A stretch of 64,000 bases of DNA from Notospermus geniculatus (GCA_002633025.1 NMRB01002495.1:18384-82383), one strand, 5' to 3'. Numbered from the stretch's first letter, positions 32,652-47,197 are shown. Program-made: numbers and translations. The notes: generated from the sequence alone by a model not told the origin.

Positions 32652-35204
32652 AGAATGTTTACGATGTTATATATTAATAATGATGAGACTTGTTGTTATT
32701 TTCATTGCAATCAAAGTGTTAGCACTGATTGACAGCAGACGATATTGAGGTCATTTAAAATGAGGTCATGCAATGAGAATATAATGATGATTGCAAAGTC
32801 ATTTTTCATTGATCCATTGGGCTGACCGGAAACGAACCGGATGACCTTCAGGCAGAAGATTTAGGTCAGACAATTACGGGCGTTTGCCGTTGAGGTTATA
32901 ATGTGAAGGGCTATGAGACCCGAATTCTGGAAAAACACCCAAAAGCAGTTAAATTAGAACTACATCGTGAACGTTTGGCGGGCAGGAATAGGTATATGCA
33001 CCTGAAATATGGACGCAAACTACACGAACTCTTTCTCCATGAATTTACACAAAAGTCCAAATGGGCCAACCACAGGGAGTAGTTGGCCAATCCAGCATGG
33101 AAATGGGTAACACTAAGCAACAGAATGAAGGCATTCGAAGTAAATGCATTGCTCAATATGTGAAAAATGAGCACCTTCAAACCAGTGGTTGGCTGATTGT
33201 TTCATGCCAGTGGGTCTTTTATTTTTATTAGCACCAGAACAAAACAGTCCGTATCATTTGGATGGAATGGAGTCTCGATGTTATTATGTATTCACTCGAT
33301 TCAAAGCCGCCGATTCAATGCTTAAGTGTTTTATTTCGTGGCCTAGGAGACAGTCATTGATTCTCCGCTCGCTATTAACGACAGGTAAAATGGCAATACC
33401 ACATTGAGATGATAAATGTCCTGGTCCAGATTCACGGGGGTCCACGGGAGGGGGGGGGGCAACCCGAATATGAATGGGTCCAGATATTTCTACCTACCTT
33501 CCATCAACCGACTCATGGTTGCCGATGAACTTTTGATACATTAGCCTGCAAAATGATGGTCAGTTAGCCTGACGTTAGTCATAGTTTCCTCTAGTCAATC
33601 GAATAAACGAATATTTTGTTTGTTTTAGCACCCAAACGGTTCATATGACCTTCATTGGGGTCACTGAGATAAAAGTGCCTCAGTGGAGTCGTGGTTTTCG
33701 ACAGTCAATAAGCTGAAAACATTATTCCCACACATAATAAAACAAATTAAGATAAAGCTGCGCATATTTAGTGTTTTAGATCGGCAATGTTTCGCTTGTT
33801 CCTCGTAATTATGACATATTTATGTCATAGTTCGGTGGTAGACCCGGTCGAGCTGAACACGAGGCTGCATTTTGACGATGAAAACAATCTTACATGTATT
33901 AGACACATTAGGTATCAACTTGATCTATATTTAAGGAAATGTAAAACTATAAAATAGTGATGAAATCGCAAAAGCTACGGAAGCAGAAGAACCGAAAAGA
34001 GGATTTCAATGCAGCACACGTTCTTTGAAAGTTACTTTCTGCCGTCCTCCAACCGCTTGAAGCAGGTTATCAGGGTCGCATGCGTTTATATTTAGCTCGA
34101 GTCTCGTGGAAGGCAGACGGTCTTCAATGGAAGTCTTTCTTTGTGTCAAAAGGAAGTGCCTTTTGTGACTGAAACTGGATTCACAACAGCACCAACCTCC
34201 GCTGGTCGTTGGTTAGCTGTTTCTTCACCAAATCACAAGGCCCATGAGACCGCGGTGAACTTATCCCGGGCCTAACAGCCAAGCACTTCTTCGTCTTCGG
34301 CAACCAACACCATCCATTCCTGCCTTCAGCAGAGCAGTTCAAGCAAAGGAAACACAGAATCCGGGTAACTTTCCCGTTGTCACCACCGTGATTTTTCCCA
34401 ATTATGGACTAATAACGGTTAGATTGTGTGAGAATGGTCGGCTAAGTGGAACCGAGTGTGTTCTACGACTGGATATGAGACATTTAAGATGGCCGCATTT
34501 CTCCTAACATCTTAATGAATCTCTGATATTGGTCCAAAGATTAATTTCCGTCGTCTTCTGGATGATATGTCGTTGTTTACACGCGGGGGGTTGAGAAAGT
34601 TGGGTAGCTCGTTTTTTACTCTTTATCAGCTGATGAAAACTCAGCAATGATCGCATGCCCTTCGGCGTCCTTGGTTTGTTAGCTGACTCCACACAAAGAC
34701 AATGACCACGACCCCAGGGATTGTCCCGTCAGTGTGGTTATGCCTCGTGGGATGGTCCCATTGTTGGTTTCACAAACAAGTGTCCCAAACTTCCTTCGGC
34801 TGGGTTGCCCACACAGCCAACTTGCACGAGAAAGCTCTCACGTCGAGCAGCGCCTTTTGGTTTCCAATAAGTTGCCTCGAAGTCATCTCTACCACAAGAA
34901 CAGCTGCACGTCCCATCTTCATGGGACACTTCTAACTCAATCTGTCTGATCTTGTGATAGATTTGTCGTGTCTACCGAGAACCAAGCCACCACACTGCAC
35001 ACATCCATCAGATTACATCGCCAAATTCTATTTAGTCTGGCTGTTTCTGTTGGGACACCATGATAGGATGGAAGCTTAAAAAGTAGTCAGATAAACTACA
35101 CAATCAGAGTTGACGTTCTAGACTCCTGGGGCTAAAGCCTTATAATAAGTTAATAATGTACTTGTACGACGTAGAGACCTGGTAGAGCCAGACGGGGAAT
35201 TTAT
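32652..35204. other. Intergenic, no gene supported
   Basis: No long frame, no convincing exon and no tandem repeat seen. A G-run lies at about 33450-33460. Confidence 0.35.
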
Positions 35205-35405
35205 TCTGACGTCTCATTTCCATGACGACACGATGCCGCCATATTGGCCGTCAAAATGTCCAGCGACGTCACGGCATGAACACAGCGTCAACACACAGAT
35301 CGTGACGTCAGAATGTCATGACGTGATAGTTTTGACGTCGCCGCCAGCCATTTGACGGCCAACATGGCCGATTCTTTGTAGTCACGTGACCGTGATGACG
35401 TCAGA
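35205..35405. mobile_element. TGACGTCA-rich foldback element, family D copy 1
   Basis: About 200 bp with at least four GACGTCA words, closely similar over its length to 56275-56490 (shared core ATGACGACAC...GCCATATTGG...GATCGTGACGTCA...AACATGGCCGATTCTTTG). The ends TTCTGACGTC and GACGTCAGAA are inverted. Confidence 0.78.
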
Positions 35406-35410
35406 AAAGA

Positions 35411-35585
35411 ACCTCTATAGAGGCTATGCACTGACGTCATCAAATTACGTCATCAATGGGTTTGACGCCACGTGTTGGATGGAAAATTGACGGAGCACGT
35501 GGTCAGATGCACTGCGTCAGCATGTCACGACGTTCCATCCAACATGGCGTCACCTCGCTGATGACGTCACGTGCATAGCCCCTAT
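35411..35585. mobile_element. TGACGTCA-rich foldback element, family E
   Basis: The inverted ends CTATAGAGGCTATGCACTGA and GTGCATAGCCCCTATAG match over about 28 bases. The interior pairs GTTGGATGG with CCATCCAAC. It directly abuts the family D element. Confidence 0.72.
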
Positions 35586-36437
35586 AGGAAGGATTTAGCC
35601 TACTCTCGGGACAACTAATAAGAGCATGCAGCATCAGTCACCCTTAATGCATATCCTACATAATATGAAAATGTCCAACGACATGTGAGCGCGCAGCAGC
35701 GCATGGTCGGGGGGAGACCCCCCGAACCCCCCCTTTCTGGGGGAAACCCCCAGGCCCCAAGCCTGATAATTAGTCCGGGTAAAGTCATGGCGCCAGTGCC
35801 AAAACTGTGTAGTGAGACATCACGTCATTCTCATCAAAACTGTGTAGTGAGACGTCGACGGATTCTTGACCAATGACGTTGCGTCTCACGACGTGGTGAC
35901 GTTTGCTTAGCAACGCGTTATTGCAAATGGCGGCGATGTCGTTTGCCCGTGAGGGGCGGAGATCATGCGAGATTAGGCCCATTTCAGAAATATTTCCGTA
36001 TATTCTTTTCATGACGTGCTTCAGATACTTATTTAAGTTGTTGCTGAGTATGAACGTTGTGTCTAAAACGCGTGGGTGAACTGATCACGCACGGAACGAG
36101 ATCTAAATTCTCCCAGATTGCAACACTCCAAGATGGTGGCCAGTCACTTTTCCAAAACCGGAAGTCGAAAACGTCGACAAAAACTTCTTTTCCCGACTTG
36201 GTCATTCGACTTAAACTACTTCACTTGTTGCATTTATTGGGGGGAACCCTCGGTGAATAGAAATAGATTTATTCGTGCGTATCCCTCTCGTTTTCGCCAG
36301 CGGCGCCCGTGGTTCCCGGGACCCCATGGGCAAACAACGAATTTCTTAGAGTTACACTTTTTTGAAAGGCACAGTATGTGGATTCGCAATGAATTCTGGG
36401 TACTTTTTTCTCCCCTCGTGTATATTGCCATAAAAGC

Positions 36438-36471
36438 GCTTCGCGCGGCGGCTTCGCCGCCGCGCTGCGCG
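36438..36471. repeat. Strong GC hairpin
   Basis: GCGCGGCGGC-TTC-GCCGCCGCGC is a perfect 10-bp stem with a three-base loop in AT-rich surroundings, directly following TAAAAGCGCTTC. Confidence 0.7.
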
Positions 36472-39400
36472 CTATTATACGCGTAATTCACTTAAATTCA
36501 ATATTCAGTTTCCACAATGAATTGAGATAAGAGTTCGATTGGGTGATGTATTTACATTTCAACTGTCAATAGTGCAGAGTAAATTTCATTACATCAACGC
36601 AACTCCCTGCGCAACCCCAGATAGATTCGTGGATCCGATTGCAGACGCCATTAAAGGTGATTTCTTCAGCAGGTGGTTACAAATGTTTGTATTTGAATTC
36701 AGATTGATTGCTCTGGAGCAGGCCAGTATGAAGTATGATTGGATACAACTTCGCCTTTGAGGGTATTTTTCGGGTAATGAAGTGTTCCTTTAAATGGAGA
36801 TGATGGGGTCTGAGGTTGATGGATGTTGTATCAAGTCGGGTCAATAGCTGCCTCTGATTCAACAGCAGCTGAATCCTCGTCCGATGTTTCCCAAGGGATC
36901 CATCTTTTTAACTTGAATGCTTCACAAGTTGGAGTTGGCGCTTGAATGACACGTAAATTGATGATGCCGTGTTTATTCTCATTGTTTTCCTCGAGCATGA
37001 TTGGCCACAAGTGATTTGGCGTTTGATTCGCTGTCTGAGGTCACCGCTCTGTGAAGACTAAGGTCACGCTCTGTGAAGTCTAAGGTCACGGCGTGTGAAG
37101 TTCAAGGTCATGCAGTGTGAAAAGGACTTCTAGATGGACAGCCAGGAGTAGAGATAAGACACACCAACAACCACTAGCAGGTTATCTGTTCCAGTTATTA
37201 CGTTGAGGTTTCTCTTCCTTGGTTTTGTAACTCTATTGTTCCCGTGGACGATTAAATTCATTTAGAACACCAACATAAGACCAAATTATGTTCAACAGTT
37301 CTGAAATAAAGAGTAGAAATTTATGATTGAAACTCCCTACGTGCCGTGGATGACATTTCTAAAGCTAATTCACTCTAAATTTGTCGTTCCAATTCATAAG
37401 TTTTTTTTCCTAAAACAATATCAGCCAAAAGCCAATTATGTTATTGGTGAAGCTTCACTATAAATAAGTAATAACAGAAAAGTCAATTATTACGGCAGGA
37501 AATAACTTTAGGTGCATGGTATAGAATGGTGTTGCACTGATCCAGTGAATGAACTTACATGCCTCTCTTGGGTATCAGTCTCCAGTTGGGTAGATTGATG
37601 ACCTCAATCTTAGATCTATGGCCCCCAGACTGGTCTCATGGCGAATTAATCAATTTAATATCTACATTCCTCTTGTGGAGCATGACAAACAGAAAAGAAT
37701 CAGCCGTACCACGGTATTAGGGGACTACTTTTCCTATTTCAATTCTGGCTGATGAACCAACAGATAGGCCAATGGAAACTTACCTTTTCAGGAGAAACGT
37801 TATCTGATGTCGAAGGTAGCTAGCCTTTGATAACAAACATTTTAAAATGCTTGTAATTCACGGTGTTTTGTGGGAGTATGACTATTCGCCATATTCACCG
37901 TACATTCCGATTGTCCCGTACAGAAAAGGCATAATTTAACTTACTCATTTTGGAAGAGTGCTTTGAACAAAACTCAAAATAAGCAGTTTTTTAAATGTAA
38001 TTAAATATTAGCCGTGTTGTCTCACTTAGACAATACCAATACACGGTGCATCAGTGGTGTCGCGGAATTCCAAACTCCTCACAGCGCCACCTACCTGTAG
38101 TCTCCATTCTTCGGACCTAGCCATCATAAAATGAAGACGATGGGAATGGAAGTGGGTGAACTCTTGGGCAGACAGACTATAAAGAATGGTGTCTGAAATT
38201 TATGTTTTTGGTTCCGCATGAATAATAGATAAAGTTTATTTACGGATGCTGAAGGCTCGGCAGATCCATCAGAACAGAGCCTTGGAAATGGTTTAGAGAT
38301 TCACCTGTGAAATGAGTTTTGTGACGATCGTGGTGCTTAGATCACCAAAACGAGCTTTCCTTCCTAAGCAAACATCACAATGCTGACCGAGCATGGCGAT
38401 GAAAATCGAAGGTGAATTCCTCGTCTTCTGGTAGAATTATCCTGATTTCGAGAAGACGGTAGGCCTAAGCGTTCTTGTGCTGGGTCAGGTTTGCACCTGA
38501 GGGTGAATACCAGTGTGATCTGACTCCTATATAAACATTAACACTCAACTTTCAAGGTGAGTTGCCTCGAGAAACTGAAGGAAGAGGAACCGATTAGACT
38601 GAAGATAGTGCAGCTACCATTATTATCGAAACTTCCAAGTTGTTTGGTGTTCTGGCAAGATGTAGACCTACTCGATTTGTACGAGATATTTTTTAGAATC
38701 AGAGCACGATACTCATTGAAAATATCATTTCTGATGACTCAACTGGGATTTCTATACCCTGAGGGCGAAGTGTCCCAAACAATACTTTCAAACCGTTTGT
38801 GTCTCGTCCTCAAAGCCTTCGTTATTGCCGTGTATTGTGACAAAATGGTGGATTATTACGTCATTGTCCACCAAGGGCCTACACTCGGCCCCAGTGTGTA
38901 TCCGACGTCCCGGTCTCCTACACACTGGCACATTTGGGGCTCAAAAGCCGGTAACACCACTAGATGGCACTCCACTGGGCTCCAGCCAATCACCACGCTT
39001 TCTCACTCATAATTCCCGCGGAAATTACTTCCAGGAAAAACCCAACCCCGTCCCCAGGGGTATAGTTCGCTCAGACAACCTTGGACCACTCGCCATATTG
39101 TCAATCTGAACGTCAGAGAACGATTCGTGCCAACATCGTAACTCTGACGTATATCGGACAGCGCCATATTGCTCCGTGAACTACTTTGATGAAGATCGGT
39201 TCGACAAGAGTGTTCAAACTATCTGTTTGAATGATCTAAGTCACCAATTAGGCATTGTGAATGTTGCTAGATATAGAAAAATGAGTTGAAGCATGTTACC
39301 TTACCTGATGAAGGGTTAGTCACGCTATAACAGCACGTTGAACTTCTCAAGTGGTGAAGCTATGGCGGCCATTGTTGTTTCGTGATCGAGGTGGGGAGGG

Positions 39401-40960
39401 AGAAACAGTCACCTAATGCATACGAATTTTTCAATAAAAATCGTTGCAAAATGCACAGTTTAACCACTCAAACGGTTTTATATAAATATTTATTGCGAAA
39501 TAACTCATTTTGTGCAAACACAACATCAGTTAAATAAAAAATTATAAGGGAACTATTTCTAGTCTGCGCAATGCTACAACCGCATCACTTCTGACCTGAT
39601 CACCGACCATTATGGTGGTCGAACTTAATCCGCTATATACGGACGAGGTGCTTATAATGGCTGCCCGAAGGTTGCCGAAAGCTTCCGAGTCGTAGACGAT
39701 TGGCCATATTGTCAGAAAGCGAACGAGGTTGGGAAAACCCAAGGACCCGTGCTGCCACCACGCGGTCTTCACGACTGTTAATCTCTAAAAGAGCCAGACG
39801 CGGAGTGTGATTTACCGAAGGGGTGAGCCCGTAGCGTCTGGCCAAGCGAGACTACCAAGGGCCCTGATTGGTTGGTTTCCCTGTACTCAGCCTGCACAGG
39901 ACTATGATCACCGTGCCTCTGCTAACTCAAATGAGTTGTGAGGGTTTATTCTTTCTTAATCCAATTATTGCTGGCCTGACTGACCTGAAACACTCATTCT
40001 TGTTTTATGACAATCAACACGAGTGTGCCATTTTCCAATGAACAGTCAGGAGTAATTAATGGCATTTCGGACAGTTTACGAGTCCTGGCACTGTTCACGC
40101 CTTTTTATGTCATCGATGGGGCCCAGTGGCAACCAATGATCTCCATTAAGATAATACAGTGTATGACGAGCTGGAGGCTGGCTAATCCGCCGTCAGACAC
40201 GGGAGACCAAAGTGTTGTAACATTAATGTGAGACGCGCCAAGTTTATAGCCAGGTCACACTAACAACCTGGTTTATGTGTTGGCACCTGGGGCCGAAGGG
40301 ACTGCCATGATCAGATAGTCCTCTCATCTTTAGGCGTGGTCTGGTGGGACCTGAAATTTAACAGACTCGTAAACCACCGACCTCTGGTCCATACTCAACA
40401 TGACTACTACCGTCAATCATGTTAACAGCTTCCTAAACTACGACATTAAACCGACGTAAAACGGTCACATGACGACAGCAATCAGAAACACATCAAAGCT
40501 CATCACGAAACAATAGCGAAGACAGAAGAGCAGTTGACTCTCGTTCAGGATGATTTTTATCGCCTTGACAAGGTGATTTGAAGATTGCTAACTCCCAATG
40601 AAGCAATGGTGAGGTGTAATAACCATCACGAGACACCTGCGTCATGCTCAGCGTTAGAGTCGTTATAGCTACTGGAGAAAACTGACTTAATATTGGCTAG
40701 AAGAAATGTAAAAACCGAGCGATATAGCCGACACTTTTCGATTCATGAGCAAATTGCTGATAAATCTTATGATGTTTTTTGACTGACTTGTTCGAAGTCT
40801 TCTTATAATGATTTTTATGGAGCCTGCTTGCTGGCGAAAAATACATTTTTTTGGCAAGATGGTGACTGTGAAAAATACTTCAAAGCCGGCGAAAACGAAA
40901 GTTCGTTGTGGATGCTTGCAATCGTAGATTGCACTCGCAGCGTCTGTCACATGGGACAGT

Positions 40961-41100
40961 AAGCCATGGTGCCTTGTACCTTGTGCCTTTGCAGGCAAGT
41001 AAAAGACCCCATCCAAGTAGCTTGAGATGGCCTCTTCTGTACTGCTACCAATAATGCTGTGGCTTCGGTCCTGATGGAAAAATCTAAATCTAATACAAAT
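40961..41100. repeat. Dispersed repeat, copy 1 (possibly SINE-like)
   Basis: AAGCCATGGTGCCTTGTACC through CCTGATGGAAAAATCT is shared with 47717-47861. Length near 140 bp. No tRNA promoter boxes were confirmed. Confidence 0.65.
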
Positions 41101-44100
41101 GCTCGCAGCGTGACTGCCACGCCCGTTTTCTCTTGTCGATATTGCGCTGGTAACACGGCTTTCTATCATTTGGAGCCAAACAATAGCGGAAATCATGCTA
41201 GCGTGAGTAACCGGCACGGATGAGTGATGGATTGAATGATGACTCATGGATACATTGATGTTTTATTGTAAAACGTATGATTGATTTGCCATAGAATGAA
41301 AACGAACTCCTTCGAACCCATTCTCGACCAACAGTTGCTATCCAGGGAGTTTCAGAAAAATATTCCCTGACAACCGATTAGCTGTTACTCAGTGGAGACG
41401 AGAAAAACCTTCCACTGTGTCGGTTGTCGGATAAAGGAAACCAGCATGACAAAATGGCGACATTTTAGGTCTGTGTGAAAATTTGAATTGGCGGTGAGCG
41501 AAAGACACGACAAAGATTTAACCGATAACCGCCGTCCCAGGCGATCTGGATAACACGTAAATTATTCAAACCGTGAGACAAAAGTCTTGTGAACCATCGA
41601 GTTGGATTCTGTGTGTGGATGGGAAGTACAATGTAGATACTAAACATGAATGATACATCAGAGAAGACGGCTGCTGGGCCTGAACCTTATCGCTATTTCC
41701 ATATCCGTCGACCTGACCAGAGTTTGAAATACCTTTTGCTTTTTTCTCTGGATAAACGGGGGTTTACTATAATGAGTCAAAGCGGCCGGAGTTCCAAAGC
41801 CGCAACGAAGTACCATTAGCCTGAATGAGCCTCTTTTTTTTCTTTACGTGGAGCCAGCCTCACAAAATCTTCCTCCTGAACTAAAAGCTGGTTCTGCATG
41901 TGAAGAGATTTTATGTGTAAGTGTTTCTTTATGGTCGTTTAGACACAATACTGGCCAACTCAGCATTCATACAACCAGCGCCTTCATGACTACCTCATCC
42001 TGACTACTTGAATGGCAAAGATATCCCATCTCCGAGTACGTTACCGTATGATTGTGTTCGGGGGAATATGAGTGAAAATCTGAGAAGCTGTTATTGTGCA
42101 AACGACCCCAGGATGTTCATGTTAGGACTACAAGATATGGGGATACAAACCTATGGTAGAAAGAGTATAATGTACTTTGGCAAAGAGAGGCGTCCTAAAT
42201 TAGGAAGTTGATCCAAAACGGCCCATTTGCAATAAAACCAGCTATGTGATCAGCTTAGTAAGTGAGCTGGGTCCTAACGACGTTCCTGTCGCTTTTTCTA
42301 TCATCACCGAAGCATCACTTACGCACCAATCAAAGAGGATGTAATACCGGCCGGATGCTGCCTTTTTTACCTACTGGTAATATTTCAAACAGATAGATTT
42401 GTTAGGCCATTAAAGGCAGACGTGTTCTACATGTCGACTCTTCACGCTTCACACAATGGTTATGAAAGCGTTCGTACATCATTGAACAGGATCAGTCGTT
42501 TAAAAAAATGCTTGCTCCAACAGGTCCCCATTGGCCAATTCCCGTAACTTTATCAGCCAATCCCATGTCGGCTATTCTAGCATGCTATTGGCCAATCCTC
42601 GGCCGGCTTACTGACCAGTCCTTGGAACCTTTGTAAATCCTCAGTCGACCGGCAAAGGTATGAACAGCGCCACGACGTGTCAGCCGCGGTATTTGGCGGT
42701 ACTAACTGCTAAATCACTGAACGAAAGCGAGGTAGTGACGTAGGCGTAGCAGACGCTATAAAACAATTACTAATTACGCACGATTAGTAAGACGTTTGAA
42801 GGTGGCGTGATGTTTACGTGTTGATGGATGTTTCTCTACGAAAGTTGCCGAAAATTTCATCGAAATCGGTTCAGTTTTNGATTTGACAAACTCGTCTCGT
42901 ATTTTCTGTCTCACTCGTCACTAAGGCAAATGTAATTAATCTAAGTAAAGAGTGCTCGGCATCTGCAAACATTAATCAGCTTTCGCGAGTTGCTCTGATG
43001 GAAGTGGATTGCAAACTGTTAGCGACAGATTAGACGACCATAAATAAGATGTGGTGACTTCATGAAACAAGGGAAGAGTTCTGTACACCTTCCTGTCACT
43101 TTATTTCTCAACGGCAGCCATCTTTATGGTCAAGGTCAAGGTACCAACTGACAAATGTCTGAAAAGTTCGATCAGCGACCTTGTGGGGTGCCATTCAACA
43201 GGTGCTGTCGATCCTCGACACTGATTGGGAACCATAACCCACTGCCACAATACATCCAGGTGCTGATCGATTTCCCACACAAATGGCGTCCACCCTTGTG
43301 TAGGACCTGCATGTGCTGCCCTCTATCGTCTTTATGATCTGGGCTGGATTTCGTACGGATTTCGCCGCCGCAGCAACCAGCCAAGTTGCAGCATGTTATC
43401 ATGCAGCGATCTGCTGAAAGTGCAGGAAACTGCCATATTATTATTATAATGGAAAGGTTGTGTATAGCTGTTGTACGGCGCCAGACAGGCTAAAAAGCTT
43501 CAGCCTGCAAAGCGAACAAATCAATTACATGTAATATCTTCTATTCCCCTGGTGCTGGTCTCATTAAGTTCTGCTTGGTCTTGGATCAAATACTGTGTCA
43601 ACTTGTACGACCGCTCTGGGATTGGTGTGGACTTGTGCTCCATTTACTGCGGGATTGATCGCCGCCATCTTGTTCTTGCCTAATTAGTTGTTTTGTCGTC
43701 TGGCCGTTTTTATGATGTTTGCATTCTTTCTATGCCTTAAAGTGTTTCTGAATTCTTACCCGGTATCTGGCGAGACCTTCCAAAATCTGGCCACCATTGA
43801 TTGTGGTGTTCGCCGAGCCAGATTGGACCATTCCCTTGTCAATTTCCATCATCAGATTTATGGATCAGTGAGATAAGCTGACCAAGCAGCGTATGCCACT
43901 CACGAACATGACAAACTAATCCGGCTGACAAGTGGTGGCCTTCAGACAAGTGGCCGATATATCATCTGTCACCAAACTGAATCCACTCTGGTTTGAAGGT
44001 CACAAGACAAACAAAACGAAAGAACTCCGAGCCAGGGAATGGGTGAAAACAGATGTGACAAACACAAAAACAGTTGGTGGAACACCGCTGATCTTTTGCC

Positions 44101-44621
44101 ATTTCGCATGCCATTACTGCTGACGCTTATCTGTGCACCCCGCCCCGGCGCCCCCTTCTGCCCCAGATCAGCAATAGATATCCTCCCAGTGGCCTCGTGG
44201 GTCGCTTTCTCCGCAACTCGGCTCCAGCCTTGGGACGGCTGAGACTCTCTGCTCTCACCCCAATGGCGTCTGTCCTCTGTGATAGGACCAATTAAAATCA
44301 GCGCTATCTCTAATCTCTGCCTCCAAGGTCACATCTATCATCCTCTTTCTGTTGTGCAGTCCCCGACGTCACTTTGATTTGTCCCAGAGACGTTAATTAA
44401 TTTTCTGTCTTGGCATAAGCTCTAGAACGATGAATACATGTAGTTTAGCACTTAAAATTGATATCCTTCGCCAGTATTCCTATAGTTGACGGTCGAGATT
44501 GGTTATAGGTCAGAGGTCAAAGGCCTTGAAGCTTTTTAGGGGGCAGTTTGCTTGTTTCCTGTATCTCAAGCTCGATGTGCTTCAGAGGTTTCCGAATCAA
44601 CAACATGATGAACCCCCATAG

Positions 44622-44790
44622 CTTTTTATCCCGACAGGGCGGCGCTGCGAGCGGTTGTACCGAAGGCGTCAAAAACAGAGCAAAGCAACGCAATGACGTC
44701 GCGTCACGACATCGTTGACGCAGTGCAACATGGACGAGACGTCGTAAAAACGTCCAACCGCTCACAGCGCCTCCTAGTGGCGGTAGTTCC
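44622..44790. mobile_element. TGACGTC-rich foldback element, family C copy 1
   Basis: It runs from CTTTTTATCCCGAC to CCTAGTGGCGGTAGTTCC. The inner ends GGCGCTGCGAGCGGTTG and CCAACCGCTCACAGCGCC are inverted. The copy at 45999-46164 is in opposite orientation. Confidence 0.8.
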
Positions 44791-45998
44791 CCCAGGTTCC
44801 TCAATCAATCACTCATTAACGTCTCTCATTTCCTCAGTCTAACAGCCAAATGGAAGAAGAGTTGATGACATTGTTGGAACGAGTCTGCTGCCATCTGCTA
44901 AGCAACCATTAGCTCTCGCTGTCTTGGAATGTTACAACATTAAAATCTCTTAAAAGTATTTCTATTAATGGTTAATGTGCTCGTCAGTCGACAATGATGT
45001 GCTCCGATCGCCTCTCGGAATGTTCATACATATTGATAAGATCTTTCAAAAGAACTTGAGAAAAATCAGACTGGCGCTGGGTTCTAGACACAGTAGGGCG
45101 TCACGGCAACTGTTTAAGAAATCGGAAAGTATCTGTTGTCAGGCAAACCTCCGAACAGAGTCGGCAACTTTCGGAAACATTCGCTGTCTGGAGAGTGGAG
45201 TCGGGCACCAATGGGTTTCCTCAGCGCTAACTCCATTGGGCTACTCATAAAATCTTTCATGAAGTCCGAGCAGACTTCATATTGCCCCGACAATCGTCGG
45301 CAGCCACTTTGCGGTGCTATCAGGGCAAATGTAATGATTTCTATAAGCTCTCGCCAGTACATTATTGATGATATATCGACGGCTGTCACATTTTGATGAA
45401 ACGACAAACACAATTTGTCCGAACCTTTTATCTAATCCAATTCCGACTCATTTTTCTAACTCCGACTATAAATTGCCCCAACCTAATGGTGTTTGTCCCA
45501 GGGGAGGACTGCCTGCACAGACTATTACATGCTACTATGATAGCGCAATATGGAATTAAAGTTTGATGATCTCGATTCATGCCTGTTTGTTGTTCATTCG
45601 GGGATTTAATAGCGACCTGCCCCGTGGCGCGGTCTTATCCGTACTGACGGATCAAATCCCTGTCCATTAATATCACACACAGTCACGCGCAGACTCGATT
45701 TCCAAACAGAAAACAAGTACTGATGGATTCAGCGTCACGCCACGCCAGATAGACCAAGTGTTGAAATCTTTTTAACGAATTTTCATGGCAGTTTTGAGTG
45801 ATTGTTCAGCGGGGAGCTGTTTCGAGAATTCCTGATTTGACGGGTGGTTGGCGTGAGGTTTTTCCATGAAACATTGATGTGGTTGGTCGAGTTTTAACAC
45901 GCGGTTGAGTTGTCCCATCGGATCTGCTAGAGATTACACTCTCATTTGTCCGATAATTATCATAATTTTGATGAAATAGCCCTAATGAGGAACCAGCA
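44791..45998. other. Spacer between inverted family C copies
   Basis: No gene supported. Open frames at 44975-45413 on both strands show no family. Confidence 0.35.
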
Positions 45999-46164
45999 GA
46001 ACTACCACCACTAGGAGGCGCTGTGAGCGGTTGTACCTTTTTACGACGTCTCGTCCGTGTTGCACTGCGTCAAGGACGTCGTGACGCGACGTCATTACGT
46101 TGCTTTGCTCTGTCTTTGACGTCTTCGGTACAACGCTCGCAGCGCCGACCTATCGGGATAAAAA
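45999..46164. mobile_element. TGACGTC-rich foldback element, family C copy 2
   Basis: Reverse orientation relative to 44622-44790 with clear base-by-base similarity, including TACGACGTCTCGTCC and GCGACGTCATTACGTTG. Confidence 0.8.
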
Positions 46165-46990
46165 GTTGAGCGGTTCCTAATTCTACGTCCTCTGACCAAG
46201 GTCATGTGCCAAAACTGCTTTCGTTCCGAACGACCCGTCGCTAGAGTTCGTTCCTGGTCTCATTTCCTTCAATCAGGTTTAAAGAGACGATATTCTGATA
46301 GACAATCATCACTCACTGCTTCGGCAACCGAAATCAGGCGCCGTGATTTGAAGGCCTGTACTACATGTATACTTAAGTTGGTGAGTCCCGTCTGGGAACC
46401 GCAACACAGAATTCGTTAGTGACCATGCAACAATCATCATGATATTCATGATATGCACTCAGTTCGGTAGAAAGTATCGCCGTTATATCACTGGATTCTC
46501 CTCCAACTTGTTTTTCATTAGCATTCGAGGATTGAGAAGTTGATGACTACAAACACTACTGCTGCACAGAGCTGTTGACCGACACAATAACATCCACAGG
46601 CCACTTATCAAACACGCAATATCGATGCAAGAACATGGAGAGAGGCAATATTGATGGACTTGACCCTGCTCTGGAGTTAAGAGTCTGACAGATATTAGTT
46701 CTTACATGAAGATTCTCCTTCAAACACGACAAGTGTCCTCCAGATAAACAACAAGACAAACTAGTGGAAGTTATAAATGATTCATGGAGGCCGTGGCTAA
46801 TTCAAATGATAGTTTTAGGTTTTGTTTAAGATTCACCAAGGACTACATTATCCTGACTCGTTTTATAGGTCTTTTAATGATGCTTTATGTTAACGATTAA
46901 CTTAATGGTTATGTCCTTGACTTTAATAGTATATTCAATCATCATACAGTCACTTTTCTTTCAGCATGTGTTGCTGAAAGCTAAGTTCAG
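46165..46990. other. Intergenic, no gene supported
   Basis: AT-rich with no recognised structure. Confidence 0.3.
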
Positions 46991-47197
46991 CAATGGGAGA
47001 CTTGCCTGCCGTTAGAGGCCACCACCACGCCAAGTAGGGGTCCTAGGACGTCATGGAATTTGACGTCACAGAGAAGAAATGCACGGCATGACGTCATCCA
47101 TGACGTGGAGGCCATGGCATATGTCTGTGACGTCAATGTTTGTGACGTTCTAGGACGCCAACAGGCGGCGGCCTCTAACGGCAGTAAAGTTTCCAAT
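46991..47197. mobile_element. TGACGTC-rich foldback element, family B copy 1
   Basis: The terminal inverted repeats contain CTGCCGTTAGAGGC and GCCTCTAACGGCAG and extend outward about 14 bases with mismatches (CAATGGGAGACTTG at the left). The interior has repeated TGACGTCA words. Related to 52553-52722. Confidence 0.8.

Larger units (their letters stand above)
35586..44621. other. 9-kb gene-poor stretch
   Basis: No gene could be supported. It contains a GC hairpin at 36438-36471, a dispersed repeat at 40961-41100, one ambiguous base at 42879, and a mirrored G/C-run hairpin at about 35708-35755. Confidence 0.4.

Noticed and set aside
40687-41247. 186-codon minus-strand frame
   Set aside because: It crosses the dispersed repeat at 40961-41100 and has no domain.
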